The notes under the pieces were generated by a model that saw only the letters and a list, made by a program, of their open reading frames with translations, ran no database searches and was not told the DNA's origin. Both the position numbers and the translations under genes were made by a program. Below are positions 20,489-29,467 of a DNA stretch of 64,000 nucleotides, in pieces (the stretch's first letter is position 1; each line of letters opens with the position of its first letter). The stretch covers positions 54,786 through 118,785 of the forward strand of contig JADJVQ010000015.1 of assembly GCA_016710525.1 (NCBI GenBank), written 5' to 3'. Source of the DNA: Burkholderiaceae bacterium. GTDB taxonomy: Bacteria; Pseudomonadota; Gammaproteobacteria; Burkholderiales; Burkholderiaceae_E.

Positions 20489-21772
20489 TCAGCGGTAGAT
20501 CAGCCCCGGCAGCCACAGCGCGAACGCCGGCACATAGGTCGTCAGCATCAGCACCGCCAGCATCACCAGCACCATCGGCCAGATCGCCCGCGATACGGCT
20601 CCCAGCGACAGCCCCGAGATGGCCATGCCGACGAACAGACAGTAGCCGATCGGCGGCGCGGCCATGCCGATCGCCACGTTGGTCACGATGATCGAACCGA
20701 AGTGGATGGGGTCGATGCCGAACTTCTGCGCCAGCGCGATCAGCAGCGGTCCGACGATCACCATCACCGCGATCTCGTCCATCACCGCGCTGATCAGGAA
20801 CAGGAAGATGTTGACCAGCATCAGCATCACCCAGGTCTTCGAGATGCCCTCCGAGAGCCAGCCGGCCATGCGCAGCGCCAGCTGTTCCTGGGCGACCAGC
20901 CAGCCGAAGCCGGTGGACGCAGCGATGATGAACATCACCACGGCGGTGATGCGCATCGCGCGCAGGATCACCTCGGGCAATTGCCGCCAGGTCATGCGCT
21001 TCTCGATGAACACCCCCACCAGCAGGCTGTAGACGCACGACACGATGGCCGCTTCGGTCGGCGTGAAAGCCCCGCCGTAGATGCCGCCCAGCACGATCAG
21101 CGGCGCGGCCAGCGCCCAGATGCCTTCGCGCAGCGCCGCGCGCACCTCGGGCCAGGTGGCGCGCTTTTCGCGCGGGATGTCGTGGCGCAGCGCGTGCACC
21201 CATGAAATCACCATCAGCCCCAATGCGAGCAGCAGTCCCGGCCCCACGCCGGCCATGAACAGGCGGGCGATCGACTGCTCGGCGATCACGCCCCAGATGA
21301 CGGCCGCGATCGACGGCGGGATCAGCGGCCCCAGCACCCCGGCGCTGACCGCCAGCGCCGTCGCGAAGGCCTTGTCGTAGCCGCGCGCGACCATCGCCGG
21401 GATCAGGATGGCGCCGATGGCCGCCGTGGTCGCTGGCGCCGACCCCGAAATGGCCGCGAAGATGCAGGCCGACACCACGGTGACGTGGCCCATGCCGCCC
21501 GGCAGGTGGCGCACCATCACGTCGGCGACCCGGATCAGCCGCTGCGACAGTCCGCCGGCCGACATGATCTCGCCGGCCAGCATGAAGAACGGGATGGCCA
21601 GCAGACTGAACGACTGGGTGCCGGCGATCAGCGTCTGGGCCAGCAGGATGGGCTCGATGTCGGCCACGACCAGCACGGTGGCGGTGGTCAGCAGCAGCGC
21701 GATGGCAAACGGCACGCCCAGAATCAGCAGCACCGCGAAGCCCAGCGACAGGATCAGGGCGGATTCAGACAT
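20489..21772 (-). CDS. dctM: TRAP transporter large permease subunit
   Basis: This 427-residue inner-membrane protein has about 12 hydrophobic segments and the DctM signatures IPFFMLAGEIMSAGGLSQRL, ISGSAPATTAAIG, LGPLIPPSIAAVIWG and PPIGYCLFVG. It carries the sodium-coupled translocation path of a tripartite ATP-independent periplasmic transporter. ATG 21772 overlaps the 3' end of dctQ by 8 bp, the usual translational coupling, so it is preferred to the start 33 nt further upstream. Substrate is set by the DctP encoded upstream. Confidence 0.93.
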   Translation of the reverse strand: MSESALILSLGFAVLLILGVPFAIALLLTTATVLVVADIEPILLAQTLIAGTQSFSLLAIPFFMLAGEIMSAGGLSQRLIRVADVMVRHLPGGMGHVTVVSACIFAAISGSAPATTAAIGAILIPAMVARGYDKAFATALAVSAGVLGPLIPPSIAAVIWGVIAEQSIARLFMAGVGPGLLLALGLMVISWVHALRHDIPREKRATWPEVRAALREGIWALAAPLIVLGGIYGGAFTPTEAAIVSCVYSLLVGVFIEKRMTWRQLPEVILRAMRITAVVMFIIAASTGFGWLVAQEQLALRMAGWLSEGISKTWVMLMLVNIFLFLISAVMDEIAVMVIVGPLLIALAQKFGIDPIHFGSIIVTNVAIGMAAPPIGYCLFVGMAISGLSLGAVSRAIWPMVLVMLAVLMLTTYVPAFALWLPGLIYR

Positions 21773-22265
21773 GGTCGGGATCGATCGGCGCCGGTTCGTC
21801 GACACGGCCGCTCAATGCCGACTCGAGCGCATATAAGGCGATCAGCACGCCGCAGACGAACGCGCTGGCGTGCAGCAGCTCGATCGGGTAACCGATGGCC
21901 GCCGAGACCGAGCCGCGGGTATCGGCCACATAGCGCCACCCGGCCCAGGCCAGGAAGATGCCGACGGCCACGGTGGCCAGGTGGATCAGGCGTTCGGATT
22001 CGCGGCGCGAACCCTTGGGCAGGGTGTCCAGCACCAGCGCCATGCGCACGTGATAGCCCTCGTGCACGCCCAGCGCGGAACTGAGCAGCACGGTCCAGGT
22101 GAACAGGCCCAGCGACAGCTCTTCGCTCCAGGACAGCGTGATGTTCAGGCCGTACCGAAGCGACACCTGCGCGGCGAGCGCGCAGGTCATCACCAGCACC
22201 ATCACGACGATCAGCGCGCGCACCGCGCGTGCGCTGAGCGCGTTGAAACGGGCCAGCAGACTCAC
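21765..22265 (-). CDS. dctQ: TRAP transporter small permease subunit
   Basis: The 166-residue DctQ-type protein has four predicted membrane helices and the conserved LSWSEELSLGLFTWTVLLSSALG segment with nearby YHVRMAL. It associates with the large permease. The GTG start at 22265 overlaps the dctP stop as GTGA, and its 3' end overlaps dctM, consistent with a single dctPQM mRNA. Confidence 0.92.
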   Translation of the reverse strand: MSLLARFNALSARAVRALIVVMVLVMTCALAAQVSLRYGLNITLSWSEELSLGLFTWTVLLSSALGVHEGYHVRMALVLDTLPKGSRRESERLIHLATVAVGIFLAWAGWRYVADTRGSVSAAIGYPIELLHASAFVCGVLIALYALESALSGRVDEPAPIDPDHV

Positions 22266-23260
22266 TTGACCGCGGCCAGCGCCTCGTTCATCAGCTCCGG
22301 GCCGATCGACCCCTTGAACTTCTCATAGACCGGCTTGACCGAGGCGCGAAAGGCCGCGATGTCGCCGACCGAATTGACCTTCATGCCCTTTTTGGTCAGC
22401 GTGTCGACCAGGCTCTTGGCATTGGCGCCGGCCGCCAGGCGCTGGGCGCCGACCGCGGTGCGGCCGGCTTCGCGCACCACCGACTGCAGGTCGGGCGGCA
22501 GCTTGTCCATCGACTTCTTCGAGATCATCAGCGCGATCATCGAATAGGTGTGATTGGTCAGCGACAGGAACTTGGTGACCTCGTTGTACTTGGACGAGTC
22601 GATCACCGCGATCGGGATCTCCAGGCCGTCGATGGTGCCCTGCTGCACGGCGGTGAAGGTTTCGCCCCAGGCCATCGGCACCGCGTTGCCGCCCAGCGAG
22701 GCGAACATGTCGATGAACACCGGGTTCTGCATCACGCGGAACTTCACGCCCTTGACGTCGTCCGGCTTGGTCACCGGGCGCACGTTGTTGATCATGTGGC
22801 GAAAGCCGCCCTCCATGAAGCCCAGGTTGACGATGCCCTTGCTCTCCAGACGCTTGGCCAGCGTGGCGCCGACCTTGCCGTCGAGCACCTTGTGGGCCTG
22901 CGCCTCGCTGGCATACAGGAACGGCAGGTCGTTGACCTGGAAGCCGGGCTCGATCTGGGCGATCACCGCGTTGGTGATCACCGCCGCATCGACGGTGCCG
23001 AAGCGCAGGCCTTCCAGCATGGGCTTCTCGTCGCCAAGCTGGCGATTGGGATACAGCTGCACCTCGATGCGGCCGTTGGACTGGCGTTCGACGGCCTGCT
23101 TGAAGGCGCGCGCGCCGGTGGCGTACGGGTCCTGCGGGCTGTCGGGCGTGACCCAGCCCAGTTTGAGCACGTGCTTGGACTGGGCCAGCGCGGGTGCGGC
23201 CTGGCCGACGGCGGCGGCGACCAGGGCGGCGCCGGCAAGGGTGAGAAAAGATCGTTTCAT
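22262..23260 (-). CDS. dctP: TRAP transporter substrate-binding protein, DctP family
   Basis: The 332-residue protein has a signal peptide ending near APALAQ. DctP features follow: KLGWVTPDSPQDPYATGARAF at the start of the mature protein, KGVKFRVMQNPVFIDMFASLG with the arginine that binds the substrate carboxylate, and TFTAVQQGTIDGLEIP. It captures an organic acid in the periplasm and delivers it to DctQM, encoded immediately downstream. The start at ATG 23260 is preceded by GGAG. The ligand is not predictable, though neighbouring hydrolases suggest a carboxylate from plant or aromatic breakdown. Confidence 0.93.
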   Translation of the reverse strand: MKRSFLTLAGAALVAAAVGQAAPALAQSKHVLKLGWVTPDSPQDPYATGARAFKQAVERQSNGRIEVQLYPNRQLGDEKPMLEGLRFGTVDAAVITNAVIAQIEPGFQVNDLPFLYASEAQAHKVLDGKVGATLAKRLESKGIVNLGFMEGGFRHMINNVRPVTKPDDVKGVKFRVMQNPVFIDMFASLGGNAVPMAWGETFTAVQQGTIDGLEIPIAVIDSSKYNEVTKFLSLTNHTYSMIALMISKKSMDKLPPDLQSVVREAGRTAVGAQRLAAGANAKSLVDTLTKKGMKVNSVGDIAAFRASVKPVYEKFKGSIGPELMNEALAAVK

Positions 23261-23341
23261 GGTGTCTCCGGCGTGAGGGAACGGCCGAACTGAGTCGGCT
23301 CTTGGGGAGGAAACGCGCCGCCCGCTGGGGCGGCGGCGTCG

Positions 23342-24238
23342 TCAGTCGAAACCGTACAGGCGGGCCGGATTGTGCACCAACACCTGGGTTTGAAGCGCGG
23401 CCGTCGGCAGCCATTCCGGCACGCCGTCGACCAGATCGCCGTCGTTGGGCATCACCTGTACCGAGGGATGGGGCCAGTCGGTGCCCCACACCAGACGCTG
23501 GGGATTGGCCGCCACCAGCGCCTGCGCGAACGGCAGCGCGTCGGCATACGGGTGCCCGAGCGCGGACATCCGATACGCCCCCGAGAGCTTGACCCAGCAG
23601 CGATCTTCGGAAAGCAGCCGCAGCAGGGCCTGGAAACCCGGGTGCGCCACGCCCAGCCGGGCGTCCAGATGCCCCATGTGGTCAATCACCACCGGCACCG
23701 GAAAGTCCTTCCAGTCGTCGTACAGCGACGACTGGGCCGACACATCGATCAGCAGCTGCACATGCCAGCCCAGCGGCCGGATCCGCTGCGCGATCGAACG
23801 GGCCTTGGCCAGCGGCGTGCCGCCCTTGAACAGCACATTGAAGCGCACGCCGCGCACACCGGCCCGATCGAGGCGGTGCAATTCGGCATCGCTGATCGAT
23901 TCGTCGATGACGGCCACGCCCCGCATCCAGTCCCGGTTGTCTTCCAGCGTCTCGACCAGGGAGGACAGTTCGGTGCCATAGATGCTGGGATGCACCAGCA
24001 CGCTGCGCTCGATGCCCACCGCCCGGCACATCCGGCGATAGTCATCGAGCGTCGCTTCGGGCGGCGTATAGCTGCGCTCGGGCTGCATCGGAAAGCGTGC
24101 ATACGGCCCGAACACATGGTGATGGGCATCGCAGGTCAGCGCGGGCAGCCGGAACCGCGGCGTGCGCGGTGCGGGGTCGAATCCGGGACAGGCCGGCGGC
24201 TCGCCGCCGGGGGGCTGCGCAGCAGGGGAATGGCTCAT
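23342..24238 (-). CDS. Amidohydrolase family protein resembling 2-pyrone-4,6-dicarboxylate lactonase (LigI-like)
   Basis: The 298-residue protein has LTCDAHHHVFGPYARFPM, the start of the amidohydrolase-2 barrel as in LigI, and then VVIDHMGHLD and LVWGTDWPHPSV, the standard late motifs. The HHHVFGP loop and overall length are typical of the 2-pyrone-4,6-dicarboxylate hydrolase group, which opens the lactone in protocatechuate 4,5-cleavage. It lies 81 bp upstream of dctP on the same strand, so the TRAP system may import its substrate. Specificity remains inference. Confidence 0.75.
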   Translation of the reverse strand: MSHSPAAQPPGGEPPACPGFDPAPRTPRFRLPALTCDAHHHVFGPYARFPMQPERSYTPPEATLDDYRRMCRAVGIERSVLVHPSIYGTELSSLVETLEDNRDWMRGVAVIDESISDAELHRLDRAGVRGVRFNVLFKGGTPLAKARSIAQRIRPLGWHVQLLIDVSAQSSLYDDWKDFPVPVVIDHMGHLDARLGVAHPGFQALLRLLSEDRCWVKLSGAYRMSALGHPYADALPFAQALVAANPQRLVWGTDWPHPSVQVMPNDGDLVDGVPEWLPTAALQTQVLVHNPARLYGFD

Positions 24239-24256
24239 GCGAACGGGCGCGCGCGC

Positions 24257-24478
24257 TCAGTGCGCCGGGCCGGCCTTGCGCAGGATCACATACAGCTGGT
24301 CCTTGAGGAGCAGCTTCTCTTTCTTGAGCGTCTCGATCTCTTCATGGGTCCCCGGCTCGACGTGGGTTTCCATGTTCCTGATCTTCTGGTCGAGCGCATT
24401 GTGCTTGTCGAACAGTCGGGTGAAGTGATGGTCGGTGGTCTTGAGCTGGGTGATCAGGTCTCGGTACTCGGGAAACAC
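24257..24478 (-). CDS. DUF465 (YdcH-like) small coiled-coil protein
   Basis: This 73-residue protein matches the DUF465/YdcH family: MFPEYRDLITQLKTTDHHFTRLFDKHNALDQKI, then a charged helix EEIETLKKEKLLLKDQLYVIL. These small helical hairpins are widespread in proteobacteria. Their role is unsettled. The gene lies just upstream of the LigI-like hydrolase on the same strand but is probably unrelated in function. Confidence 0.88.
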   Translation of the reverse strand: MFPEYRDLITQLKTTDHHFTRLFDKHNALDQKIRNMETHVEPGTHEEIETLKKEKLLLKDQLYVILRKAGPAH

Positions 24479-24594
24479 GGTGACTCCTTCTTGGTCTTGG
24501 GGCGTCGACTGGAGACTCGCTCGCCCGGCGATTCGAATCTACCTCAAGAGCGCCCGGGGCAAAAATCCGGCCGGAGGGGCCGGACTTGTACTCC

Positions 24595-25611
24595 TCAACC
24601 AACCACCGGCGCCTCGCCCAGCAACTGGGCCTCATAGACGTGCAGCGCGGGCGCGCCGCCGGTGTGCAGGAACAGCACGTTCTCATCGCGCCTGAAGTAC
24701 CCCTGGCGCGACAGCCCGATCAGGCCGGCCATCACCTTGCCGGTGTAGACCGGGTCGAGCAGGATCGCCTCGGTGCGCGCCAGCATCTGCACCGCCTCGA
24801 CCATCGCCGCGTTCGGAACCGAATACTTCGGCCGCCAGTATTCGCCGAAGCTGAGCACCGCTTCGCGCGGCACCTTCATGTCCAGGCCCAGCAGATCGGC
24901 CACCGCCTGCGCCTCCTGATGGACCAGCGGATCCTGGTCGGCGGGATCGCGGCTGACGCCGATGCCCACGATGGGCATGTCGATGCGGTTGCCCAGAAAG
25001 CCCGCCAGCAGGCCGCCGTGGGTGCCGGAACTGCCCGAGCCCACCACCACCCGGTCGATGCGCACCCCCTGCTCGAAGAACTGCTGCTGCAGCTCCTGCG
25101 CGCAGGCCACGTAGCCCAGCCCGCCCAGCGCGTTGGAGCCGCCGCCCGGGATGATGTAGGGCTTGCGCCCCGCCGCCGTCACCTCGTCGGCCACCCGCTG
25201 CATCGCCTCGCGCATGTTGGTGCCGGCGGGCACCACGGTGATCGCCTCGACACCCATCAGCCGGAACAGGAAGTGGTTGCCGCTGGCGTCGCGCTGGAAG
25301 CTGCCGGGCACTCGCTCCTCGATGACGAAGCGGCACTTCAGGCCTTCGCGCACCGCCGCGGCCAGCGTGATGCGGCAGTGGTTGGACTGCGGCGCGCCGC
25401 AGGTGACCAGCGTGTCGGCGCCCTGGGCCAGCGCATCGGCCACCAGGAACTCCAGCTTGCGCGTCTTGTTGCCGCCGGGCGCCAGGCCCAGCATGTCGTC
25501 GCGCTTGATCCAGACCTGCGGGCCGCCCAGGGCCCGGGTGAAGTTGGGCATGAATTCCAGCGGGGTCGGCGAGAGGGTGTAACGGCGGCGGGGGAAGCGG
25601 GAGAGGTCCAT
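24595..25611 (-). CDS. PLP-dependent D-cysteine desulfhydrase / L-cysteate sulfo-lyase / ACC-deaminase family enzyme
   Basis: The 338-residue fold-type-II PLP enzyme has LGLAPGGNKTRKLEF with the Schiff-base lysine at residue 49, CGAPQSNHCRITLAAA, and GSGSSGTHGGLLAGF for phosphate binding. This pattern fits D-cysteine desulfhydrase, which yields pyruvate, ammonia and sulfide, and its relative L-cysteate sulfo-lyase (CuyA). True ACC deaminase usually has other active-site residues, so it is less likely. The cys operon 1.6 kb away makes a sulfur role plausible. The two main options cannot be separated without structural comparison. Confidence 0.8.
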   Translation of the reverse strand: MDLSRFPRRRYTLSPTPLEFMPNFTRALGGPQVWIKRDDMLGLAPGGNKTRKLEFLVADALAQGADTLVTCGAPQSNHCRITLAAAVREGLKCRFVIEERVPGSFQRDASGNHFLFRLMGVEAITVVPAGTNMREAMQRVADEVTAAGRKPYIIPGGGSNALGGLGYVACAQELQQQFFEQGVRIDRVVVGSGSSGTHGGLLAGFLGNRIDMPIVGIGVSRDPADQDPLVHQEAQAVADLLGLDMKVPREAVLSFGEYWRPKYSVPNAAMVEAVQMLARTEAILLDPVYTGKVMAGLIGLSRQGYFRRDENVLFLHTGGAPALHVYEAQLLGEAPVVG

Positions 25612-25671
25612 GGGTCGTCCTGACGATGAAGAACAGGCGTGATCGTACGATGCGCGGCCGGCCGGGGGTAT

Positions 25672-26502
25672 TTACCGCAAAAACGCCCTCACCGCGCTGG
25701 CGAACCCTTCCGGATTGTCCAGCGGCACCGAGTGGCCCGCGTTCGGCACCTCGACGAGCTGCGACCCGGCAATCGCTCCTTGCATCCGCTGCGCGATTTC
25801 GGGCGACAGCAGGTCGCTTTGCGCGCCGCGCACGATCAGGGTCGGCACCTGGATCCGGGCCACCGACTGCCAGCCGATCTCCTCCGGCAGCCGCACCCTC
25901 GGCACGGCCGGATCGCGCAGCGCACGGTCGTAACGGAAGGTCCATTGGCCATCGGCCAGGCGCATCAGGTTGTTGAACACGCGGTGACGCAGTTCGTTCT
26001 CGGGCGCGACCGAATTGGCTGCCCGGGCCGCGCTGAACGCCTCCTCGCGACTGGAGAACCGGTCATTGGACCGAGCGCCGGTCTGGATGCGCTGCATGCC
26101 GCCCGACTCGGTCCGCGGCGCAATGTCGACGATCACCAGGCGCGACAGCTCGGCCGGCTGTGCGCCGGCATAACGGAACGAAACCACGCCGCCCATCGAA
26201 AGACCGAGCAGCGCGAACGAGCGAAGCCGCAATGCGGCCACGAATACACGCAGGTCTTCGACCATGTCGTCCGTGCCATAGCGGTCAGGCGGTGCCCAAC
26301 CCGTTTCGCCGTGACCCCGCTGATCGAGGGCCAGCACGCGGTACCGGTCGGTCATCCGAGCCGCCAACGCATCCCAGGACCGGGCATGGCCCGTGTAGCC
26401 GTGCAGCAGCACCAGATCGGGCAGGCCAGGGCGCTGCGGCGCCCAGTCGCGATAGTGAAACCGCAGGCCGTTCATTTCGATGAGTTCGTCGGTGACGTTC
26501 AC
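25672..26502 (-). CDS. Alpha/beta-hydrolase fold enzyme
   Basis: The 276-residue protein has the canonical alpha/beta-hydrolase features: LVLLHGYTGHARSWD (oxyanion region), RVLALDQRGHGETGWA, LLGLSMGGVVSFRY (nucleophile Ser in GLSMGG) and VEVPNAGHSVPLDNPEGF (catalytic His). It probably cleaves an ester or a C-C bond in a small molecule, as in meta-cleavage-product hydrolases. It diverges from RidA, with about 155 bp between the starts. Substrate unknown. Confidence 0.82.
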   Translation of the reverse strand: MNVTDELIEMNGLRFHYRDWAPQRPGLPDLVLLHGYTGHARSWDALAARMTDRYRVLALDQRGHGETGWAPPDRYGTDDMVEDLRVFVAALRLRSFALLGLSMGGVVSFRYAGAQPAELSRLVIVDIAPRTESGGMQRIQTGARSNDRFSSREEAFSAARAANSVAPENELRHRVFNNLMRLADGQWTFRYDRALRDPAVPRVRLPEEIGWQSVARIQVPTLIVRGAQSDLLSPEIAQRMQGAIAGSQLVEVPNAGHSVPLDNPEGFASAVRAFLR

Positions 26503-26657
26503 ACAGGGCTCCTTGGTTCATGAACGGGTTCGAGACAGTATCAGCGCTCGCGCCAAACTGCGCGGATGCCAAACTGCGCGCAAGCCAAACCGGGGACAAT
26601 GCCCTCGTGCCGACCCGGTTCGGCGCCAAGCCCAGCACTCCACTCAAGGACCGCCTC

Positions 26658-27122
26658 ATGACCCCGACCCAGCGCCTTCAATCCCTGAACCTGATCCTGC
26701 CTCCGGTCCCCAAGCCCATCGGCAACTACGTTGCAGGAGTGGCGGTGGGCAACCTGCTGTTCATGTCGGGCATCGGTCCGCGCCAGCCCGACGGCAAGTC
26801 GGTCTGCGGCAAGGTCGGCGGCGACCTCACCGTTCAGCAGGGTTATGACGCGGCACGCCTGGTGGCGCTGAACATGCTGGCCAACATCGGCTCCGTGCTG
26901 GGGTCGATTGATCGCATCGAGCGCGTGGTGAAGGTCCTGGGCATGGTCAACTGCCCGCCCGACTTCAACGAGATGCCCAAGGTGATCAACGGCTTCTCCG
27001 ATCTCTTTGTCGAGCTGCTCGGCGAGGAGCGCGGCCGCGGCGCGCGTTCGGCGGTGGGCATGGTGTCGCTGCCCAACCAGATCGCGGTCGAGGTCGAGAT
27101 GGTGCTGCAGATCCGCGATTAG
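26658..27122 (+). CDS. RidA/YjgF family protein (reactive enamine/imine deaminase or relative)
   Basis: This 154-residue protein has RidA features: VGNLLFMSGIGPRQPDGK, GYDAARLVALNMLANIGSVLG, RIERVVKVLGMVN and RGARSAVGMVSLPNQIAVEVEMV. The last carries the Arg that marks deaminase-competent members. RidA hydrolyses 2-aminoacrylate and similar imines released by PLP enzymes, which would suit a nearby cysteine or cysteate lyase. ATG 26658 follows AAGGA and fits the family length better than starts further upstream. Confidence 0.85.
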   Translation: MTPTQRLQSLNLILPPVPKPIGNYVAGVAVGNLLFMSGIGPRQPDGKSVCGKVGGDLTVQQGYDAARLVALNMLANIGSVLGSIDRIERVVKVLGMVNCPPDFNEMPKVINGFSDLFVELLGEERGRGARSAVGMVSLPNQIAVEVEMVLQIRD

Positions 27123-27196
27123 CCGGGCGCACCCATATGACTTCGGCTTTGGTTGACCTAGCGCATTTGTCGTTGGACGCGGGACAAGGGAGCGAT

Positions 27197-27210
27197 AAGG
27201 TCGCGACCTT
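27197..27210. promoter_or_regulatory. Perfect 14-bp palindrome upstream of cysI
   Basis: AAGGTCGCGACCTT is its own reverse complement and lies 36 bp before the cysI start, in the 124-bp gap after ridA. It is a candidate operator for control of the sulfate-assimilation operon. It does not resemble a typical AT-rich CysB site, so another factor may bind it. Confidence 0.45.
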
Positions 27211-27246
27211 GCCATTGCCGACGGCGTCTGCTGCGGACGCTCAACC

Positions 27247-28950
27247 ATGTATCGCTACGACCCTATCGATCAACAGCTCGTCGACGAACGCGTCGCCCAG
27301 TTCCGCGACCAGACCGCCCGATACCTGAGCGGCGCGCTCTCGGAAGAGGATTTCCGCGCGATCCGCCTGCAGAACGGCCTGTACATCCAGCGCCATGCGC
27401 CGATGCTGCGGGTCGCCATTCCCTACGGTGAACTGTCGGCCCGCCAGCTGCGCCAGCTGGCCCGCATCGCGCGCGAATACGACCGCGGCTACGGCCACTT
27501 CAGCACCCGTCAGAACATCCAGTACAACTGGCCCGAACTGGCCCGCGTGCCCGACATCCTGGCCGACCTGGCCACCGTGCAGATGCACGCGATCCAGACG
27601 TCGGGCAACTGCGTGCGCAACACCACGGTCGATCACCTGGCCGGGGTGGCCGCCGACGAGCAGGTCGATCCGCGGCCCTATGCCGAACTGATCCGGCAGT
27701 GGTCGACCTTCCATCCCGAATTCGCCGCGCTGCCGCGCAAATTCAAGATCGCGCTGTCCGGCGCGACCACCGACCGCGCGGTGGTCAAGGCCCACGACAT
27801 CGGTTTGAACATCCGGCGCAATGAGGAGGGCGAAGTCGGCTTCGAGGTCTTCGTCGGCGGCGGCATGGGCCGCACTCCGGTGATCGGCCAGCGCATCCGC
27901 ACCTGGCTGCCCGAGCGCGACCTGCTGAGCTACCTGGACTCGATGCTGCGCGTGTACAACCTGCACGGGCGGCGCGACAACAAGTACAAGGCCCGCATCA
28001 AGATCCTGGTGCGCGAGCTGGGCATCGAGGAGTACACCCGCCAGGTCGATGCCGACTGGCAGGTGAGCGGTGAGGCCAGCCCGTCCGCGCTGACGCCCGA
28101 AGCGATCGCTTCGATCCGCGCCCATTTCCAGGACCCGGTGCGGGCCGACGTGCACGCGCCTTCGCTGGACGAACTGCTTGCCGGTCGCGGCCCTGCCTCC
28201 GAACTGCTGACAACCGATCTGCCGGGCTTTGGCGCCTGGATCCGGCGCAACACCCACGCCCATCGGCTGGCCGGCCACCGGGCCGTGTCGATCTCGCTGA
28301 AGCGACCCGGGGTGGCGCCGGGCGACGCCACCGCCGACGAAATGGACGCGATCGCCTCGCTGGCGCAGGCGCACAGCGCCGGCGAACTGCGGGTCACGCA
28401 CGAACAGAATCTGCTGCTGCCCTGGGTACCGGTCGCAAGCCTGCCCGAGGTCTGGCGCGCGCTGCAGGCGCTCGGCCTGGCGCGGCCGAACATCGGCATG
28501 GTCACCAACATCATCGCCTGCCCGGGCGGCGATTTCTGCGACCTGGCCAACGCCAAGTCGCTGCCGATCGCGCAAGACCTGCTGGCCCGCTTCGAGCGGG
28601 CCGACGAATGGTTCGACATCGGTCCGCTGGACATCAAGATTTCAGGCTGCATCAATTCCTGCGGCCATCATCACGTCGGCCACATCGGCGTGCTCGGCGT
28701 CGACAAGCACGGCGAGGAATGGTTCCAGATCACGGTCGGCGGCCACGCCGGCAACCGGCCCGGCCAGCGCGCCGCCTTCGGCAAGGTGATCGGCCCGTCG
28801 ATGGCCTCGGCCGAGGTGGCGCCGGCCATCGAACGCATGATCGAACGCTACATCGCCATTCGCGAACACGAAGACGAAACCTTCATCGACGTGCTGGAAC
28901 GCACCGGCATCGAACCCTTCAAGGAGAGCGCATATGCAACGAGTGATTGA
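27247..28950 (+). CDS. cysI: Sulfite reductase, siroheme/4Fe-4S hemoprotein subunit
   Basis: This 567-residue protein reduces sulfite to sulfide with six electrons using siroheme coupled to a 4Fe-4S cluster. The cluster cysteines appear as IACPGGDFC (C-x5-C) and SGCINSCGHH (C-x3-C). Other marks are GYGHFSTRQNIQYNWP, QTSGNCVRNTTVDH and VFVGGGMGRTPVIG. It is the first gene of a tight cysI-DUF934-cysH-cysD-cysN-cobA operon, so a sulfite rather than nitrite role is well supported. Electrons probably come from a ferredoxin or a flavoprotein encoded elsewhere. Confidence 0.95.
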   Translation: MYRYDPIDQQLVDERVAQFRDQTARYLSGALSEEDFRAIRLQNGLYIQRHAPMLRVAIPYGELSARQLRQLARIAREYDRGYGHFSTRQNIQYNWPELARVPDILADLATVQMHAIQTSGNCVRNTTVDHLAGVAADEQVDPRPYAELIRQWSTFHPEFAALPRKFKIALSGATTDRAVVKAHDIGLNIRRNEEGEVGFEVFVGGGMGRTPVIGQRIRTWLPERDLLSYLDSMLRVYNLHGRRDNKYKARIKILVRELGIEEYTRQVDADWQVSGEASPSALTPEAIASIRAHFQDPVRADVHAPSLDELLAGRGPASELLTTDLPGFGAWIRRNTHAHRLAGHRAVSISLKRPGVAPGDATADEMDAIASLAQAHSAGELRVTHEQNLLLPWVPVASLPEVWRALQALGLARPNIGMVTNIIACPGGDFCDLANAKSLPIAQDLLARFERADEWFDIGPLDIKISGCINSCGHHHVGHIGVLGVDKHGEEWFQITVGGHAGNRPGQRAAFGKVIGPSMASAEVAPAIERMIERYIAIREHEDETFIDVLERTGIEPFKESAYATSD

Positions 28951-29467
28951 TTCCCGGCGCCTCCTGGCCGACGACGCCTGGCTGGTCCACGACGCGCGCG
29001 AGCCGATTCCCGCCGGTGGCGATGTGCTGTTCGCGCTGACCGCCTGGCTCGACGGTTCGGTGGCTGCGGCACGTGCCGCCGGCCGCGTTGGCCAGGACGG
29101 CCTGCTGCTGCAGCCCGATGACGAACTCGCGGCGCTGGCGCCGGTGCTGGCCAGCGCCAGGCTGGTGGCGGTGCACTTCCCCAGCGCCACCGACGGCCGG
29201 GGCTTCTCGATCGCCAGCGTGCTGCGCCGGCGCCTGGGCTGGGACGGCCCGCTGCGCGCGATCGGCCCGCTGTGGCGCGATCAGCTGTATGCACTGCGCC
29301 GCGTCGGCTTCGACAGCTTCGAGCTGCGCGCCAGCGAAGATCCGCAGGCCGCGCTGGCCGCGTTCGATACCTTCAGCGACGCCTACCAGGAGTCCACCGA
29401 TGGCATCACGCCGCTGGTGCTGCGCAAGCTGGCCCTGCTGTCGCGGTCAGCCGAGCTGACGCCATGA
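28934..29467 (+). CDS. DUF934 protein of the sulfate-assimilation operon
   Basis: The 177-residue protein belongs to the DUF934 family, which occurs almost only next to cysI/cysH in proteobacteria. Typical elements are the start MQRVIDSRRLLADDAW, LLLQPDDELAALAP, FPSATDGRGFSIA, RAIGPLWRDQLYALRRVGFDSFELR and the end FDTFSDAYQESTDG. The family may serve in electron delivery or assembly of sulfite reductase, but this is unproved. ATG 28934 has AAGGAG upstream and overlaps cysI by 17 bp, implying translational coupling. Confidence 0.9.
   Translation: MQRVIDSRRLLADDAWLVHDAREPIPAGGDVLFALTAWLDGSVAAARAAGRVGQDGLLLQPDDELAALAPVLASARLVAVHFPSATDGRGFSIASVLRRRLGWDGPLRAIGPLWRDQLYALRRVGFDSFELRASEDPQAALAAFDTFSDAYQESTDGITPLVLRKLALLSRSAELTP

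Noticed and set aside
24586..25623. Plus-strand frame opposite the cysteine desulfhydrase gene
   Set aside because: Antisense frame with no homology signature; the PLP-binding motifs are on the other strand.
27241..28575. A 444-codon minus-strand frame opposite cysI
   Set aside because: Shadow of cysI, whose cluster cysteines and siroheme motifs are complete.
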